A DNA stretch of 34,073 bases from a virus: the IMG/VR virus record IMGVR_UViG_3300031839_000681, positions 1-34,073 of that record. The stretch is one strand, 5' to 3'. The notes below the pieces were generated by a model. The model was not told the origin of the DNA. It saw only the letters and a program-made list of their open reading frames with translations, and searched no databases. The translations under genes were made by a program, and so were the position numbers. Positions 17,759 through 30,259 of this stretch are shown in pieces. Positions within the stretch are counted from its first letter, which is position 1, and each line of letters opens with the position of its first letter.

Positions 17759-18309
17759 AGTTCTGTATCGAAAAAGAATGTTTGGAATAATCTACCGGTA
17801 TGAAGGTTGTGACCGAAGTAGTCCATAGATGTATGGAACTGCTTTCCTTTATATAGTATCAACCTGTTGTATACATTACCCACCTGGCTTACCAATTCCC
17901 ATTTAGTAACGTCCTGCGCATGATCGTCCCAGGATCCGCTTGATGCATTGGGTTGCGTGAGACCAGTAGGTATATGTTTATAAAATCCAGTGCCCCCAGA
18001 TACAGGAGCATTGGGTGTGAGATACACTACACCAGCCCACTTTGTGCCGGTGTCTGAGTGTATCCAAGAACGATTCTTTGCAGTAGTAATTTGGAACGCT
18101 CCGTTGTACCCGTCTGGCCAATATATAATTTCACCATGGGTAGGAGACAGTATCCTGGATATAGACTCTTTAGTCTGCGCTGTTGAAAAACTTTGTGTTC
18201 GAGCACCAGGAAAGTTGCCCTCCACATCAAAGGATTGGTTCATGGCAAACTCTCTAACGCTGTCCACGTTATCGTAGAAGCCGTCTACAACGAAGGCATT
18301 AATGTCCAT
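17755..18309 (-). CDS. DUF6445-like 2OG-Fe(II) oxygenase
   Basis: Encodes 184 residues. The hydroxylase signature is HxD at His84-Asp86 (RSWIHSDTGTKWAGVVYLTP), a distal His159 (KGKQFHTSMDYFG) and Arg173 (TGRLFQTFFF). The opening (VDGFYDNVDSVREFAM ... FPGARTQS) and the SGGTGFY segment match what I recall of the DUF6445 family, which carries an intact Fe(II)/2-oxoglutarate site. It ends in an ATGA overlap with the glycosyltransferase/lysyl-hydroxylase fusion and begins 47 nt after a small gene behind the collagen gene. It is the first of three coupled modification genes. The substrate is unknown; Pro in the collagen's Gly-Pro-Pro segments is a reasonable candidate. Confidence 0.82.
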   Translation of the reverse strand: MDINAFVVDGFYDNVDSVREFAMNQSFDVEGNFPGARTQSFSTAQTKESISRILSPTHGEIIYWPDGYNGAFQITTAKNRSWIHSDTGTKWAGVVYLTPNAPVSGGTGFYKHIPTGLTQPNASSGSWDDHAQDVTKWELVSQVGNVYNRLILYKGKQFHTSMDYFGHNLHTGRLFQTFFFDTEL

Positions 18310-18356
18310 TTAATGATACGTATTGAATTGAATTAGTACCATTAAAGATACACTAT

Positions 18357-18550
18357 CTAATCCGTCTTTGCAATTCTTGAGTAAATTCTGTAGGTACCAT
18401 TAACCAATGTATCCACATGAGCAACAGCGCTGGAGCGGTCAGAGAATGTCTTTGCGTTAGAAGCATCGTCATCTCTCGCCCAGGTTCCATCATTCAAAAG
18501 GATGTCGCTGGTTACAGTGTCTTGTATGTAGTAACTCTCTGTCGTTGCCA

Positions 18551-18551
<1 letters not shown>
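18357..18551 (-). CDS. small protein downstream of collagen gene, unknown
   Basis: Encodes 64 residues, acidic and Thr/Asp/Ser-rich, beginning MATTESYYIQDTVTSDILLN. Its ATG shares a base with the collagen stop (TAATG), so it is probably co-translated with the fibre. The sequence looks like a small beta protein (YYIQD, TWARDD, VNGTYRIYSRI) without membrane segments or Cys. Position suggests a fibre accessory or assembly factor; I do not recognise a family. Confidence 0.65.
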
Positions 18552-23221
<4,670 letters not shown>

Positions 23222-23237
23222 TTGCTTAGTTTATTTT

Positions 23238-23639
23238 TTATTGTACGATGTCTTGCACTACGTCAAACAATCCGTAAAACCACGTGTCTACACTGCTATC
23301 TGATATAAGCGTAGCCTGTAGACCCCACACATAAGTACCTGCGTCTACCTGCATGTCAGCAGCAGATATAGAAATAGCAAGGGCACCCTCTGCAGTGCCT
23401 GTGATTGTAATGTCTGTGCTTGGAATTATAAGAGGTCCATCGTCATACTCTCTCACTTCCATTTTAAAAGTATACAGCGTTAAGTCTATCGCTGTACCAT
23501 CAGTATCTTTTACTGCTGAGTTTAGGGTAAAGGTATCCCCTCTGCGGCAGCAAATGTTTATTTGCGCTGCGCTGTTTAGGTCTACATTAGTGGGATTGCT
23601 ACAACCGCAAGCCCCAGATCCACAAGATGAGCATCCCAT
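23238..23639 (-). CDS. Cys-rich small structural protein before collagen gene
   Basis: Encodes 133 residues. The first 15 contain five Cys in a Gly/Ser setting (MGCSSCGSGACGCSNP), and a CC pair follows near residue 31 (NICCRRGDTFTL). The rest is a beta-sandwich-like sequence (KDTDGTAIDLTLYTFKMEVR, TYVWGLQATLISDSS, DTWFYGLFDVVQDIVQ). It resembles the small N-terminal domains of baseplate or fibre-base proteins (BppU-like). It starts 2 nt after the portal stop and ends 16 nt before the collagen gene. I infer an anchor for the fibre, with the Cys cluster for metal or disulfide bonding; not proven. Confidence 0.7.
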   Translation of the reverse strand: MGCSSCGSGACGCSNPTNVDLNSAAQINICCRRGDTFTLNSAVKDTDGTAIDLTLYTFKMEVREYDDGPLIIPSTDITITGTAEGALAISISAADMQVDAGTYVWGLQATLISDSSVDTWFYGLFDVVQDIVQ

Positions 23640-23641
23640 TT

Positions 23642-26074
23642 TTATGATAGTGTTAGGTTAGTTACTACGTCTTGGTCAAGCGGTGGGCGTTGCCCTTGAC
23701 GCTGTGCGATCAATTTACTTTGAGCCAAGGCTTGTTTGTCTATTCGTTGGTCTTTGCGTCTCTCTGATTCGGCATCCGCCATCATTCGATTACCGCTTTC
23801 TATTTGTTGCTCAACTACCCCGTACTCTCCTTTCATCTTCTCGATTTCAATCTTATACTGGTACTCAAGTTGAATCAACTGCGCTTTGACCTGTGCTTCT
23901 AATTGCATGCGCTGCGCTTCTATCTGCGCATCCATTTGTTTCTTCTGCATCTCCATCTGTGCTGCCATCTGGGTTTGCTGAGCATTTACTTCCGCTGTTA
24001 CTTGTGCTTGCTGCTGGGCTTGTTCTTGTTGCTGCTTGATTCGTTTCTTTCTGCGAACAACCAAGAGTCTTTCAGCCTGCTCAACGTCTTTGATTTGACG
24101 AATGGCAATCGCATCTTCAAGATCAATTTCTCTTTGTCCAAGTGCAATCTGAATGTTTTGTTCAAGGTATTGTTTGTCTGTATCGTTCATCTCAGTAACA
24201 ACCATGACGCCAAAGTTGTACATGGCCAGGTTGTCAAATGAACTTAGAACAGCCATGTTGGTCTCCCCAACAGCGTTCGTATAAACTTTATAAAGGATAC
24301 TCTCTGGCGGAATAACCTGTAGACAGCGTACAATATCATCACATACTTTTTTGTACAGAACCATAGCGGCATTCGTGATATCGAATATCGCATTGTTACC
24401 TGCAGCCATCGCCATCTGATTCACACCTACGAGCGCTTCTCCTTTTGGTGTAGAGCCGTCCATCACCTCGTTAATACCTGTGGCATCTCTAATCATTCCG
24501 AGGTAGTGGTTGTATAGCGCCACCAGTTCCTGGATGTTACGGATACGGTTTCCGATTTCTCGAACAGGTGGGTTTTGGAATCCTCCTTCTGGATTCTTGC
24601 TGCGGTAATAGAACACACCAGTTTGTTCATAGATGTCCTGGATTTCTAACGGTTGTAGTTCTCCACCACGTCCAAGTTGTACGTTCTCTAATCCTTCAAT
24701 ATCAATGATGAGTCCATCTGGTTTCGCTTTCGCAATAGACTGTTGAAGTTTCAAGTGTGTAATCTGGAGCATGTCGGCAAATCCGATAACAGAGGATACC
24801 ATTGACTTTGGTATCATTCCACGGATATTGGTTGCGACAATGCTGTATGATAAACGTGCACGTGAGATGTCGTGTACGTTCTTAGGAATGTTCTTCTTGG
24901 GCCCGTAGTTGAAGATGTGCTCTGTGCCTGTGATGTACGAACCACCATATACAGTTGCGTTCTTCATGTACACCGCCTCTCTGTTGTATACAGATTGCTG
25001 AGGTGCGTTGTACTCATTACCCTTGTAGTAGAAACCAATGTTCCCGTATGCTGACTCCTTCTTCTCGTAGATGATGTCATCAACAGACATGTATTCAAAG
25101 TCCAGGATTTCAATCTTGTACTCGTCATATCCTTGACGGTACCTGGTTCCTGGTCTGTCGTAAGTATACCCAGTAGTAGAGAACTGTGTAGGGTTATTAC
25201 CATACTTGTTCATTACCGTCTTAGCAATCTCCTCATACTGCGCTTCAGTGAACTGGTTACCAGCAATACGCCTCAAGTCCATAATCGTGATGTACTTAAA
25301 GTGTCCAGCATAAGTTAGTTCCGTGAAGTTTGGATCATCCGTGTAGTTGTGGATAAACTTCTTTGGGTCTACATACTCTTCCTTGATTCCGTAGTTAGGG
25401 TCGTTGCTTCGTTTAGCAACACCCATACCAAGAGTGGTCAAGTCTTCGACACAACGACGGTAGATAGATTGATTGAAGTCGTTCCACTTCAATGTCATCT
25501 CAGTAGCAATCTGCGCAGAGATTTCTGCGTCCGTTTTGATGTTGGTGTCCAGGAATATCTCAGTCTCCTCTGGAGTCTCTGGAAGTTGTGATGGGTCTTG
25601 TTTTACATTAAGGCCAAGTGACTTAGCCTCTTCAATCATATCGCGATTCTCAATACGCAATACTGTAGCATTCTTTTTCTTATCCTTCTCTGATTTAGAG
25701 AGCGGGTCAATAGCCTCAATCTGTGGGTATGGTTCTTTGGAAAGAATCTTGTTAACAACAATCTTGACGAACTTAGGAACGATAGGCACTGGCGTATAGT
25801 CCAGCGTTAATAATGTTCCATCGCCATTATTATTCTCAAGAGAGTTTAGTATTTGTCTATAGATTGATGTGTCCTGCGTTCCTTGTGCGTAATCTCTACA
25901 GCGCTCAAACTCGCTGTTTCTTCTCCCATATAGAGAGTTCTGATAGTCACTACCAATCCATTGAGCAAACATAGCCTTCGCATACGATAGGCCGTATTCG
26001 TTAGACATCTTCTCCTCTACTGGCGCCAATGGGTCCGGAAAGGAGGATTGTCCATTTTTGTATTCGTTGTCCAT
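23642..26074 (-). CDS. portal protein
   Basis: Encodes 810 residues from the ATG at 26074; a TTG two codons upstream would add only two residues. The N-terminal region has QWIGSDYQNSLYGRRN and LDYTPVPIVPKFVKIVVNKI, typical of crAss-like portals. The centre carries the clip/stem-like segment (IRNIQELVALYNHYLGMIRD, then ATGINEVMDGSTPKGEALVG). The C-terminal ~120 residues form a long Gln/Met/Ala-rich coiled coil (MAAQMEMQKKQMDAQIEAQR) that may line the barrel. It follows the large terminase by 35 nt and has its own TATATTTG box 20 nt before the ATG. It should form the dodecameric vertex channel for DNA. Confidence 0.88.
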   Translation of the reverse strand: MDNEYKNGQSSFPDPLAPVEEKMSNEYGLSYAKAMFAQWIGSDYQNSLYGRRNSEFERCRDYAQGTQDTSIYRQILNSLENNNGDGTLLTLDYTPVPIVPKFVKIVVNKILSKEPYPQIEAIDPLSKSEKDKKKNATVLRIENRDMIEEAKSLGLNVKQDPSQLPETPEETEIFLDTNIKTDAEISAQIATEMTLKWNDFNQSIYRRCVEDLTTLGMGVAKRSNDPNYGIKEEYVDPKKFIHNYTDDPNFTELTYAGHFKYITIMDLRRIAGNQFTEAQYEEIAKTVMNKYGNNPTQFSTTGYTYDRPGTRYRQGYDEYKIEILDFEYMSVDDIIYEKKESAYGNIGFYYKGNEYNAPQQSVYNREAVYMKNATVYGGSYITGTEHIFNYGPKKNIPKNVHDISRARLSYSIVATNIRGMIPKSMVSSVIGFADMLQITHLKLQQSIAKAKPDGLIIDIEGLENVQLGRGGELQPLEIQDIYEQTGVFYYRSKNPEGGFQNPPVREIGNRIRNIQELVALYNHYLGMIRDATGINEVMDGSTPKGEALVGVNQMAMAAGNNAIFDITNAAMVLYKKVCDDIVRCLQVIPPESILYKVYTNAVGETNMAVLSSFDNLAMYNFGVMVVTEMNDTDKQYLEQNIQIALGQREIDLEDAIAIRQIKDVEQAERLLVVRRKKRIKQQQEQAQQQAQVTAEVNAQQTQMAAQMEMQKKQMDAQIEAQRMQLEAQVKAQLIQLEYQYKIEIEKMKGEYGVVEQQIESGNRMMADAESERRKDQRIDKQALAQSKLIAQRQGQRPPLDQDVVTNLTLS

Positions 26075-26094
26075 ACTCAAGATTGCTACTACTG

Positions 26095-26102
26095 CAAATA
26101 TA
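26095..26102 (-). promoter_or_regulatory. TAnnTTTG -7 box before portal gene
   Basis: TATATTTG on the minus strand, 20 nt before the ATG at 26074, in the 35-nt gap after the terminase gene. It could raise portal, fibre and modification gene expression over the terminase. No clear -33 element. Confidence 0.5.
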
Positions 26103-26109
26103 CCTCTTA

Positions 26110-28209
26110 TTATCTTCGTATAATTATCTGACCTTTACGGAAGAATTGCTTGCCAGTGAAATCACTTTTTGGTTTCTCTGGCTTATGCCCCTGCGCTGCA
26201 AGAAGTGCTAATCCACTCGAGATTGAAAGGTCATATTTGGTACGATCGTCTATCTTAAAATTAATCCAATCCTCGAGGGTTCTTTCAAAGTACATCTTAC
26301 CAAACTCAAGGGTCTCCTCGTTCAATCCTACGTGTGCGTGTATGTACGATTCAATAGCCTGTGCATGTGCCTGTATTACATCCGCTGAGTTGGACGGTAT
26401 ACCCTTGGTCTTGGTCTTGCTTCCGTAACTGGACGTTAGGTGAGCGGGCCTGTCTAATAAGAAGTGGTCGTAACCCCTTGATTCAAAGTACCTTGCGATT
26501 CCATACTTGTTGTTCTCAATCAGTACAGGGTAACCATAGAACTTAGCAGCCATCAGTATGTCTTCATAGAATATCTTAGCCAACGGTGGACGTGACGCAT
26601 ACTCTGCCACAAACATGTTGGACGGATACGTCATGTTAAACTTATTGAAGAAGTGACACGCACCCTTAGAACCACGTCCGTCTACAGTGGCGTCAATATC
26701 ATAACTATCCACACCAGCACAGCCCAGCCAGTTGTTTTCTGGTTTGGTCTTGTTTCTTAAATCTACTGGGGGCATCCATGCTACTCTCCATCTCCCGTTT
26801 GGATCTGGACTAAATACAACCTCGCTGTCTTGTACACCGTTTGCCCAATTGAAGTTCCCTACAACAACGGGTGATGGGAACAGGTCTTGATTGTATTCTA
26901 TCTGCTCGTATATCTTCTGGACATTAAATAAAGAAGCCTTGGCGCTATCTCTAAACGCCTCAGCCTCAGTGAAAGGGAACTGTCTAATTACCTCATTGAG
27001 TTCGTAAGAATCTCCTGCCAGTCCTTTTCTTTCGTTCTTCAAGTAGGTCTTTGCGCCTATGCTTATATACTCACCCTCAAGTCCTATGATTGGTTTCTCT
27101 GGGTCGTCTATTACAGGCATACCATAGATATCAAAGAATCCTTCTAATGCGTCGTACGCTGGTATAAAGCAGCCGTATAAGCCTGTCTTCGTTCTTCCGT
27201 TTGCGTTTCTCTCATTGACATCACTCGAGTAATACATCTCTCGGTATTGAGTGCCTCCTCTGTCCAGTGGGTTTACTGTACTGCCTACCAGTGCTTTGCC
27301 CACAATCTTTCTACCTACCAACAAACAAGTGCGCTGTATCCTCCAGGCTTCTCGTATATCATTACCTTTTTCCCATTTACCTGCCTCATCCAGATACAGG
27401 ATGTGGAGTTTTTCACCATCGTATGCGTTGTTGGTGGTATTCTTCCAGTTAATAATTGTGTTAAGCGCCTCTCCTCTGGAAGAAGTTTTGTTCTTCTTTG
27501 TGATACGCTTTGAAGGCTCTCTAAAAGCCAATTCCATCCTTGGGTTGGTAGTACCATCTTGAATAGGTTTAAAGAAGAAAGGCAGTGACTTATAGATAGG
27601 CACCACCTTCTTCATGAATATATTCTCCTGCGCATCTGATCCTGTCTTTGACATGATGCCCAGTAGTTTCTCCTTAACCTGTGTACCTTCGTTTACCAGG
27701 ATAGCCGCCGACATATTCGTGTATCCAGATCGACGACACTTTACGTATATCTGCCCTATACAGCGTGGGTCTGCTATACAGGCTTCAAGGTGTACGAATA
27801 GTTCCCGTTGAAAGTCGAGGTACGATGGGTATCCGATATCAATCTTACACCACTGTAGGAAAAAGTAGTGGTTTCCTGTGATGTAGGTAGGTACCCCGTT
27901 GTTGTAGAACCATACTCCATTTCTTCTTCTTTTGTATTCTTGACTAATGTATGGGGTGTGTTTCTTTCGAAATGCTTCTGGCATTTCCATCCACTCCTCC
28001 ATAGAACGTATCCTTCTGAGTTCTTGTGGTAGTTCCTCTCTCACCCAGCGTTGCTCTTCCTTGGGCTTGTCATGGAACAGTATGTCTTTCTTAGCGGGTT
28101 TCTTAGGGAACTGTATGGGTAAGTCAAAGTATAGCCTGACGTCTCCTTCGGTTTTGTCAGGGCATATACTGACTACAATCTCCTCTTCTATTTCTACCAG
28201 TCCCGCCAT
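26110..28209 (-). CDS. terL: terminase large subunit
   Basis: Encodes 699 residues. The ATPase part has an unusual Walker A, VKCRRSGYTN near 156-165, with Tyr in place of the usual Lys. Walker B is HILYLDEAGKW (269-279), with a coupling motif GSTVNP (309-314). The nuclease part has Asp501 in GVDSYD, an acidic LIENN near 563-567 and Asp660 in KYDLSISSGLALLA. The C-terminus is basic (FTGKQFFRKGQIIIRR). The arrangement matches crAss-like and other Bacteroidota-phage large terminases. It cuts and pumps DNA into the prohead. It lies 28 nt after the probable small subunit gene and ahead of the portal. Confidence 0.93.
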   Translation of the reverse strand: MAGLVEIEEEIVVSICPDKTEGDVRLYFDLPIQFPKKPAKKDILFHDKPKEEQRWVREELPQELRRIRSMEEWMEMPEAFRKKHTPYISQEYKRRRNGVWFYNNGVPTYITGNHYFFLQWCKIDIGYPSYLDFQRELFVHLEACIADPRCIGQIYVKCRRSGYTNMSAAILVNEGTQVKEKLLGIMSKTGSDAQENIFMKKVVPIYKSLPFFFKPIQDGTTNPRMELAFREPSKRITKKNKTSSRGEALNTIINWKNTTNNAYDGEKLHILYLDEAGKWEKGNDIREAWRIQRTCLLVGRKIVGKALVGSTVNPLDRGGTQYREMYYSSDVNERNANGRTKTGLYGCFIPAYDALEGFFDIYGMPVIDDPEKPIIGLEGEYISIGAKTYLKNERKGLAGDSYELNEVIRQFPFTEAEAFRDSAKASLFNVQKIYEQIEYNQDLFPSPVVVGNFNWANGVQDSEVVFSPDPNGRWRVAWMPPVDLRNKTKPENNWLGCAGVDSYDIDATVDGRGSKGACHFFNKFNMTYPSNMFVAEYASRPPLAKIFYEDILMAAKFYGYPVLIENNKYGIARYFESRGYDHFLLDRPAHLTSSYGSKTKTKGIPSNSADVIQAHAQAIESYIHAHVGLNEETLEFGKMYFERTLEDWINFKIDDRTKYDLSISSGLALLAAQGHKPEKPKSDFTGKQFFRKGQIIIRR

Positions 28210-28237
28210 TTAATAATCCCAGTAAATGAAGACTTGA

Positions 28238-28531
28238 CTACTTGGAGTATTGCTCTGCAAATCCTCCGGAGTAGTCTCGTTCTTCTTTGATTTCTCCATC
28301 TTGCTTAAGTCCTTTAATGAGTTGCTCAAGTCTTTCTCTTTCAACAATTAGTTCTTTTGCATCAACCGCTGTTTGCTTAATGGATTGCAACTCCGCCTTT
28401 CTCTGGGAGCCACTGAGTTCCTGATCCACGGGCTTCTGTATCTCGTTAATCATATTCTCTATCGCAATCTGCATCGCTTGCATCAAGCGCTCTGCGGTAT
28501 CAATGTTGTTATACTTCTTCGACTTTGCCAT
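28238..28531 (-). CDS. putative terminase small subunit
   Basis: Encodes 97 residues, helical and charged, with RLMQAMQIAIENMINEIQKP and a coiled-coil-like segment (about 45-80, ELIVERERLEQLIKGLKQDG). The N-terminus MAKSKKYNN is basic. It overlaps the upstream GroES-like gene by 23 nt and lies 28 nt before the large terminase. Size, helical character and position suit a small terminase subunit, but no DNA-binding motif is plain. It may instead be an unrelated small assembly protein. Confidence 0.6.
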   Translation of the reverse strand: MAKSKKYNNIDTAERLMQAMQIAIENMINEIQKPVDQELSGSQRKAELQSIKQTAVDAKELIVERERLEQLIKGLKQDGEIKEERDYSGGFAEQYSK

Positions 28532-29174
28532 GGATTGATTTCAAATAAGTTCTGTACAGCCTCTCTCCGTCTACCTCCATCTCGTAGTCAGCATTCTTTC
28601 TAATCAGCACCTTATCTCCTGGCTCTAAGCCGAGTTCTTCCAACTTAGGTGAGGACCACTTGACGTAACCAAACTTCTCCTCTGGCTCTTCCTTCTTTGG
28701 AAGAAGGTATATCACATGGTCTCCAAATTCGTATTCTTCCTCCTCTGGCTCTTCCTGGTCTTCTGGTACAAGAAATATCCAATCGCTAAGTAACCGAATC
28801 TCTCCGGTTCTTTTGCTCTTGAATGCATACGCTTGTGTGGATATTGGATCACGATTACCGTCGTAGTACACTACATAGATATCATCGTCTGGGTCAATGA
28901 ACTGACCACGCTTCTTTGTTTCCTCTAACTGAGTGGTCTCATCAGACAGCATGAGGTGATTACCCCCAAGTACTACATGGTGATGAAAGTACATGGTGTC
29001 TCCTACCTCTACTTCTGTTTCGTATTTAGCAGGAGTGGCGACAACCTCCCCGTCCATAGTCCTGTGATTGAACTCATCGAACTTAGTATCCAGATACATG
29101 GTCTCACCATTAATCTCTATGGTGTCCTTCGTGACGTTTGGTACACGAACTAAGAAGTGGCGTAACGATCTCAT
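28509..29174 (-). CDS. GroES-like co-chaperonin, two-domain
   Basis: Encodes 221 residues with two GroES-type patterns. In the first half DGEVVATPAKYETEVEVGDT (41-60) and MYFHHHVVLGG resemble the GEVVA...VKVGDKVLF core of GroES. In the second half LEPGDKVLIRKNADYEMEVD (183-202) and GERLYRTYLKSIHGKVEE resemble the C-terminal GDKVLFxKYAGTEVKxDGEExLxxxExDI of GroES. The acidic linker (about 138-165) joins them. If the call is right, it would cap the host GroEL chamber, as T4 gp31 does for capsid folding. It overlaps the oxygenase gene upstream (ATGA) and the small gene downstream. The match is by pattern only. Confidence 0.6.
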   Translation of the reverse strand: MRSLRHFLVRVPNVTKDTIEINGETMYLDTKFDEFNHRTMDGEVVATPAKYETEVEVGDTMYFHHHVVLGGNHLMLSDETTQLEETKKRGQFIDPDDDIYVVYYDGNRDPISTQAYAFKSKRTGEIRLLSDWIFLVPEDQEEPEEEEYEFGDHVIYLLPKKEEPEEKFGYVKWSSPKLEELGLEPGDKVLIRKNADYEMEVDGERLYRTYLKSIHGKVEEV

Positions 29175-29719
29175 TCTTCTTTCAAATCACCTGTTGGCTT
29201 TGGGTCCCATAAGTTTATCGCTATAGCAGAACGTAACCCATTCGTTACCTTCGTTACCCTGTGGTGGGTCCCTCCTGCGTCAAATATGATAAGCCTATTA
29301 AACTTTGCTTCTATCCTTTCTGGCTCATTGTCTACACCATGATTGAATATCTCTAAGTATCCACCCTCTATATCCATAGGAACAGGGTAGAAGACTGTTC
29401 CGATAACAGGGCTGGACAGTTCTCCCTGCGATTTCCATAGGGCTTCGTCCTTGTCCAGATGCATGTTGAGGTAATCTGATCCCTTATCTGGGCCGAACTG
29501 ACCTGTCCAATACTCGAAACCAGAGATGGTTACAGAGTCGTATGGCGAACGGTCTGCCCACAGGTATTTGATAAGTCTTTTCTTAACGGTGTCTTCTGGT
29601 GAGGCCCACCATCCGTCCCACCAATAGTAGTTGCCATTGTCGGCAAAGAACTCTTCTTTATTCTCCTCTATCTCTTTTAGAAGTGAATAGTCTCTTACAA
29701 AGTTGTCAATTACAATCAT
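29171..29719 (-). CDS. 2OG-Fe(II) oxygenase (fourth hydroxylase)
   Basis: Encodes 182 residues. The iron/2-oxoglutarate site is visible as HxD at His87-Asp89 (LNMHLDKDEALW), a distal His153 and Arg163 (GGTHHRVTKVTNGLRSAIAINLW). The intervening VIGTVFYPVPMDIEGGYLEI matches the beta-helix core. The N-terminus MIVIDNFVRDYSLLKEIEEN resembles the opening of other phage oxygenases. It is joined by ATGA overlaps to the gene on either side, 11 kb away from the collagen-modifying cluster. Its substrate cannot be told; a shared target with that cluster or a separate virion protein are both possible. Confidence 0.8.
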   Translation of the reverse strand: MIVIDNFVRDYSLLKEIEENKEEFFADNGNYYWWDGWWASPEDTVKKRLIKYLWADRSPYDSVTISGFEYWTGQFGPDKGSDYLNMHLDKDEALWKSQGELSSPVIGTVFYPVPMDIEGGYLEIFNHGVDNEPERIEAKFNRLIIFDAGGTHHRVTKVTNGLRSAIAINLWDPKPTGDLKEE

Positions 29720-29955
29720 CTAAATTCACAATCATGTTCAATTAATACTGGCATATCATCTATCGTCTTCCAGAGCATGGTGCCCTCGTTTTCGTTATAG
29801 ATGTATACAAGATAGCGACGAATTCCATGTTTTACAAAACATCTTTCGTCCATTACTATTGAATCAATGATTGAGTCTCCTGCACGCTGGCCTACGTAGT
29901 AAGCCATAGCATCCTTCGGGTTTTGCCCGATGATGATTTTTCTAATAAGTTCCAT
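29716..29955 (-). CDS. conserved small phage protein, unknown
   Basis: Encodes 79 residues: MELIRKIIIGQNPKDAMAYY, then VGQRAGDSIIDSIVMDE, then RRYLVYIYNENEGTMLWKTI and a C-terminal IEHDCEF. The look is a compact beta domain with a Trp-containing strand; similar small proteins occur in Bacteroidota phages, by recall. It overlaps the oxygenase by 4 nt and lies 1 nt after the upstream gene. No function can be given. Confidence 0.65.
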   Translation of the reverse strand: MELIRKIIIGQNPKDAMAYYVGQRAGDSIIDSIVMDERCFVKHGIRRYLVYIYNENEGTMLWKTIDDMPVLIEHDCEFR

Positions 29956-29956
29956 T

Positions 29957-30259
29957 CTATTTATTTAACCAGTAATCAATTGTCCCAGAGTCTGCATCAC
30001 TGTCTGGATTGTTTCGATGTTCCTCGAAGCATTCCTCTACAGTGGTTGCCATTAAATCAAATTCATCTTCCATAGCCATATGCATTCCTGCCATCATCTC
30101 ATAGCGATCTGGGTCTTGCTTGTCTTCTGGTACATACACACCGAAGCACCACATGCAAAGAAACTGCTGTTTACCTCCATACGCTTCCATGATGTCTTCT
30201 ATTTCATCAAGTTTAAGTCGAAGCAAATGAAAAAATTCAGTTCTATCCTTGTGGGTCAT
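29957..30259 (-). CDS. small acidic protein, unknown
   Basis: Encodes 100 residues, strongly acidic, mainly helical (TEFFHLLRLKLDEIEDIMEA; MAMEDEFDLMATTVEECFEE). A CMWC pair at about residues 35-38 resembles a redox or metal site, but too little is present to name a function. It shares a base with the fibre stop (TAATG) and is followed 1 nt later by the next gene, so it belongs to the leftward operon. Confidence 0.65.
   Translation of the reverse strand: MTHKDRTEFFHLLRLKLDEIEDIMEAYGGKQQFLCMWCFGVYVPEDKQDPDRYEMMAGMHMAMEDEFDLMATTVEECFEEHRNNPDSDADSGTIDYWLNK

Noticed and set aside
26075-26080. TTG start two codons upstream of the portal ATG
   Set aside because: The ATG at 26074 is a stronger start and the difference is only two residues.
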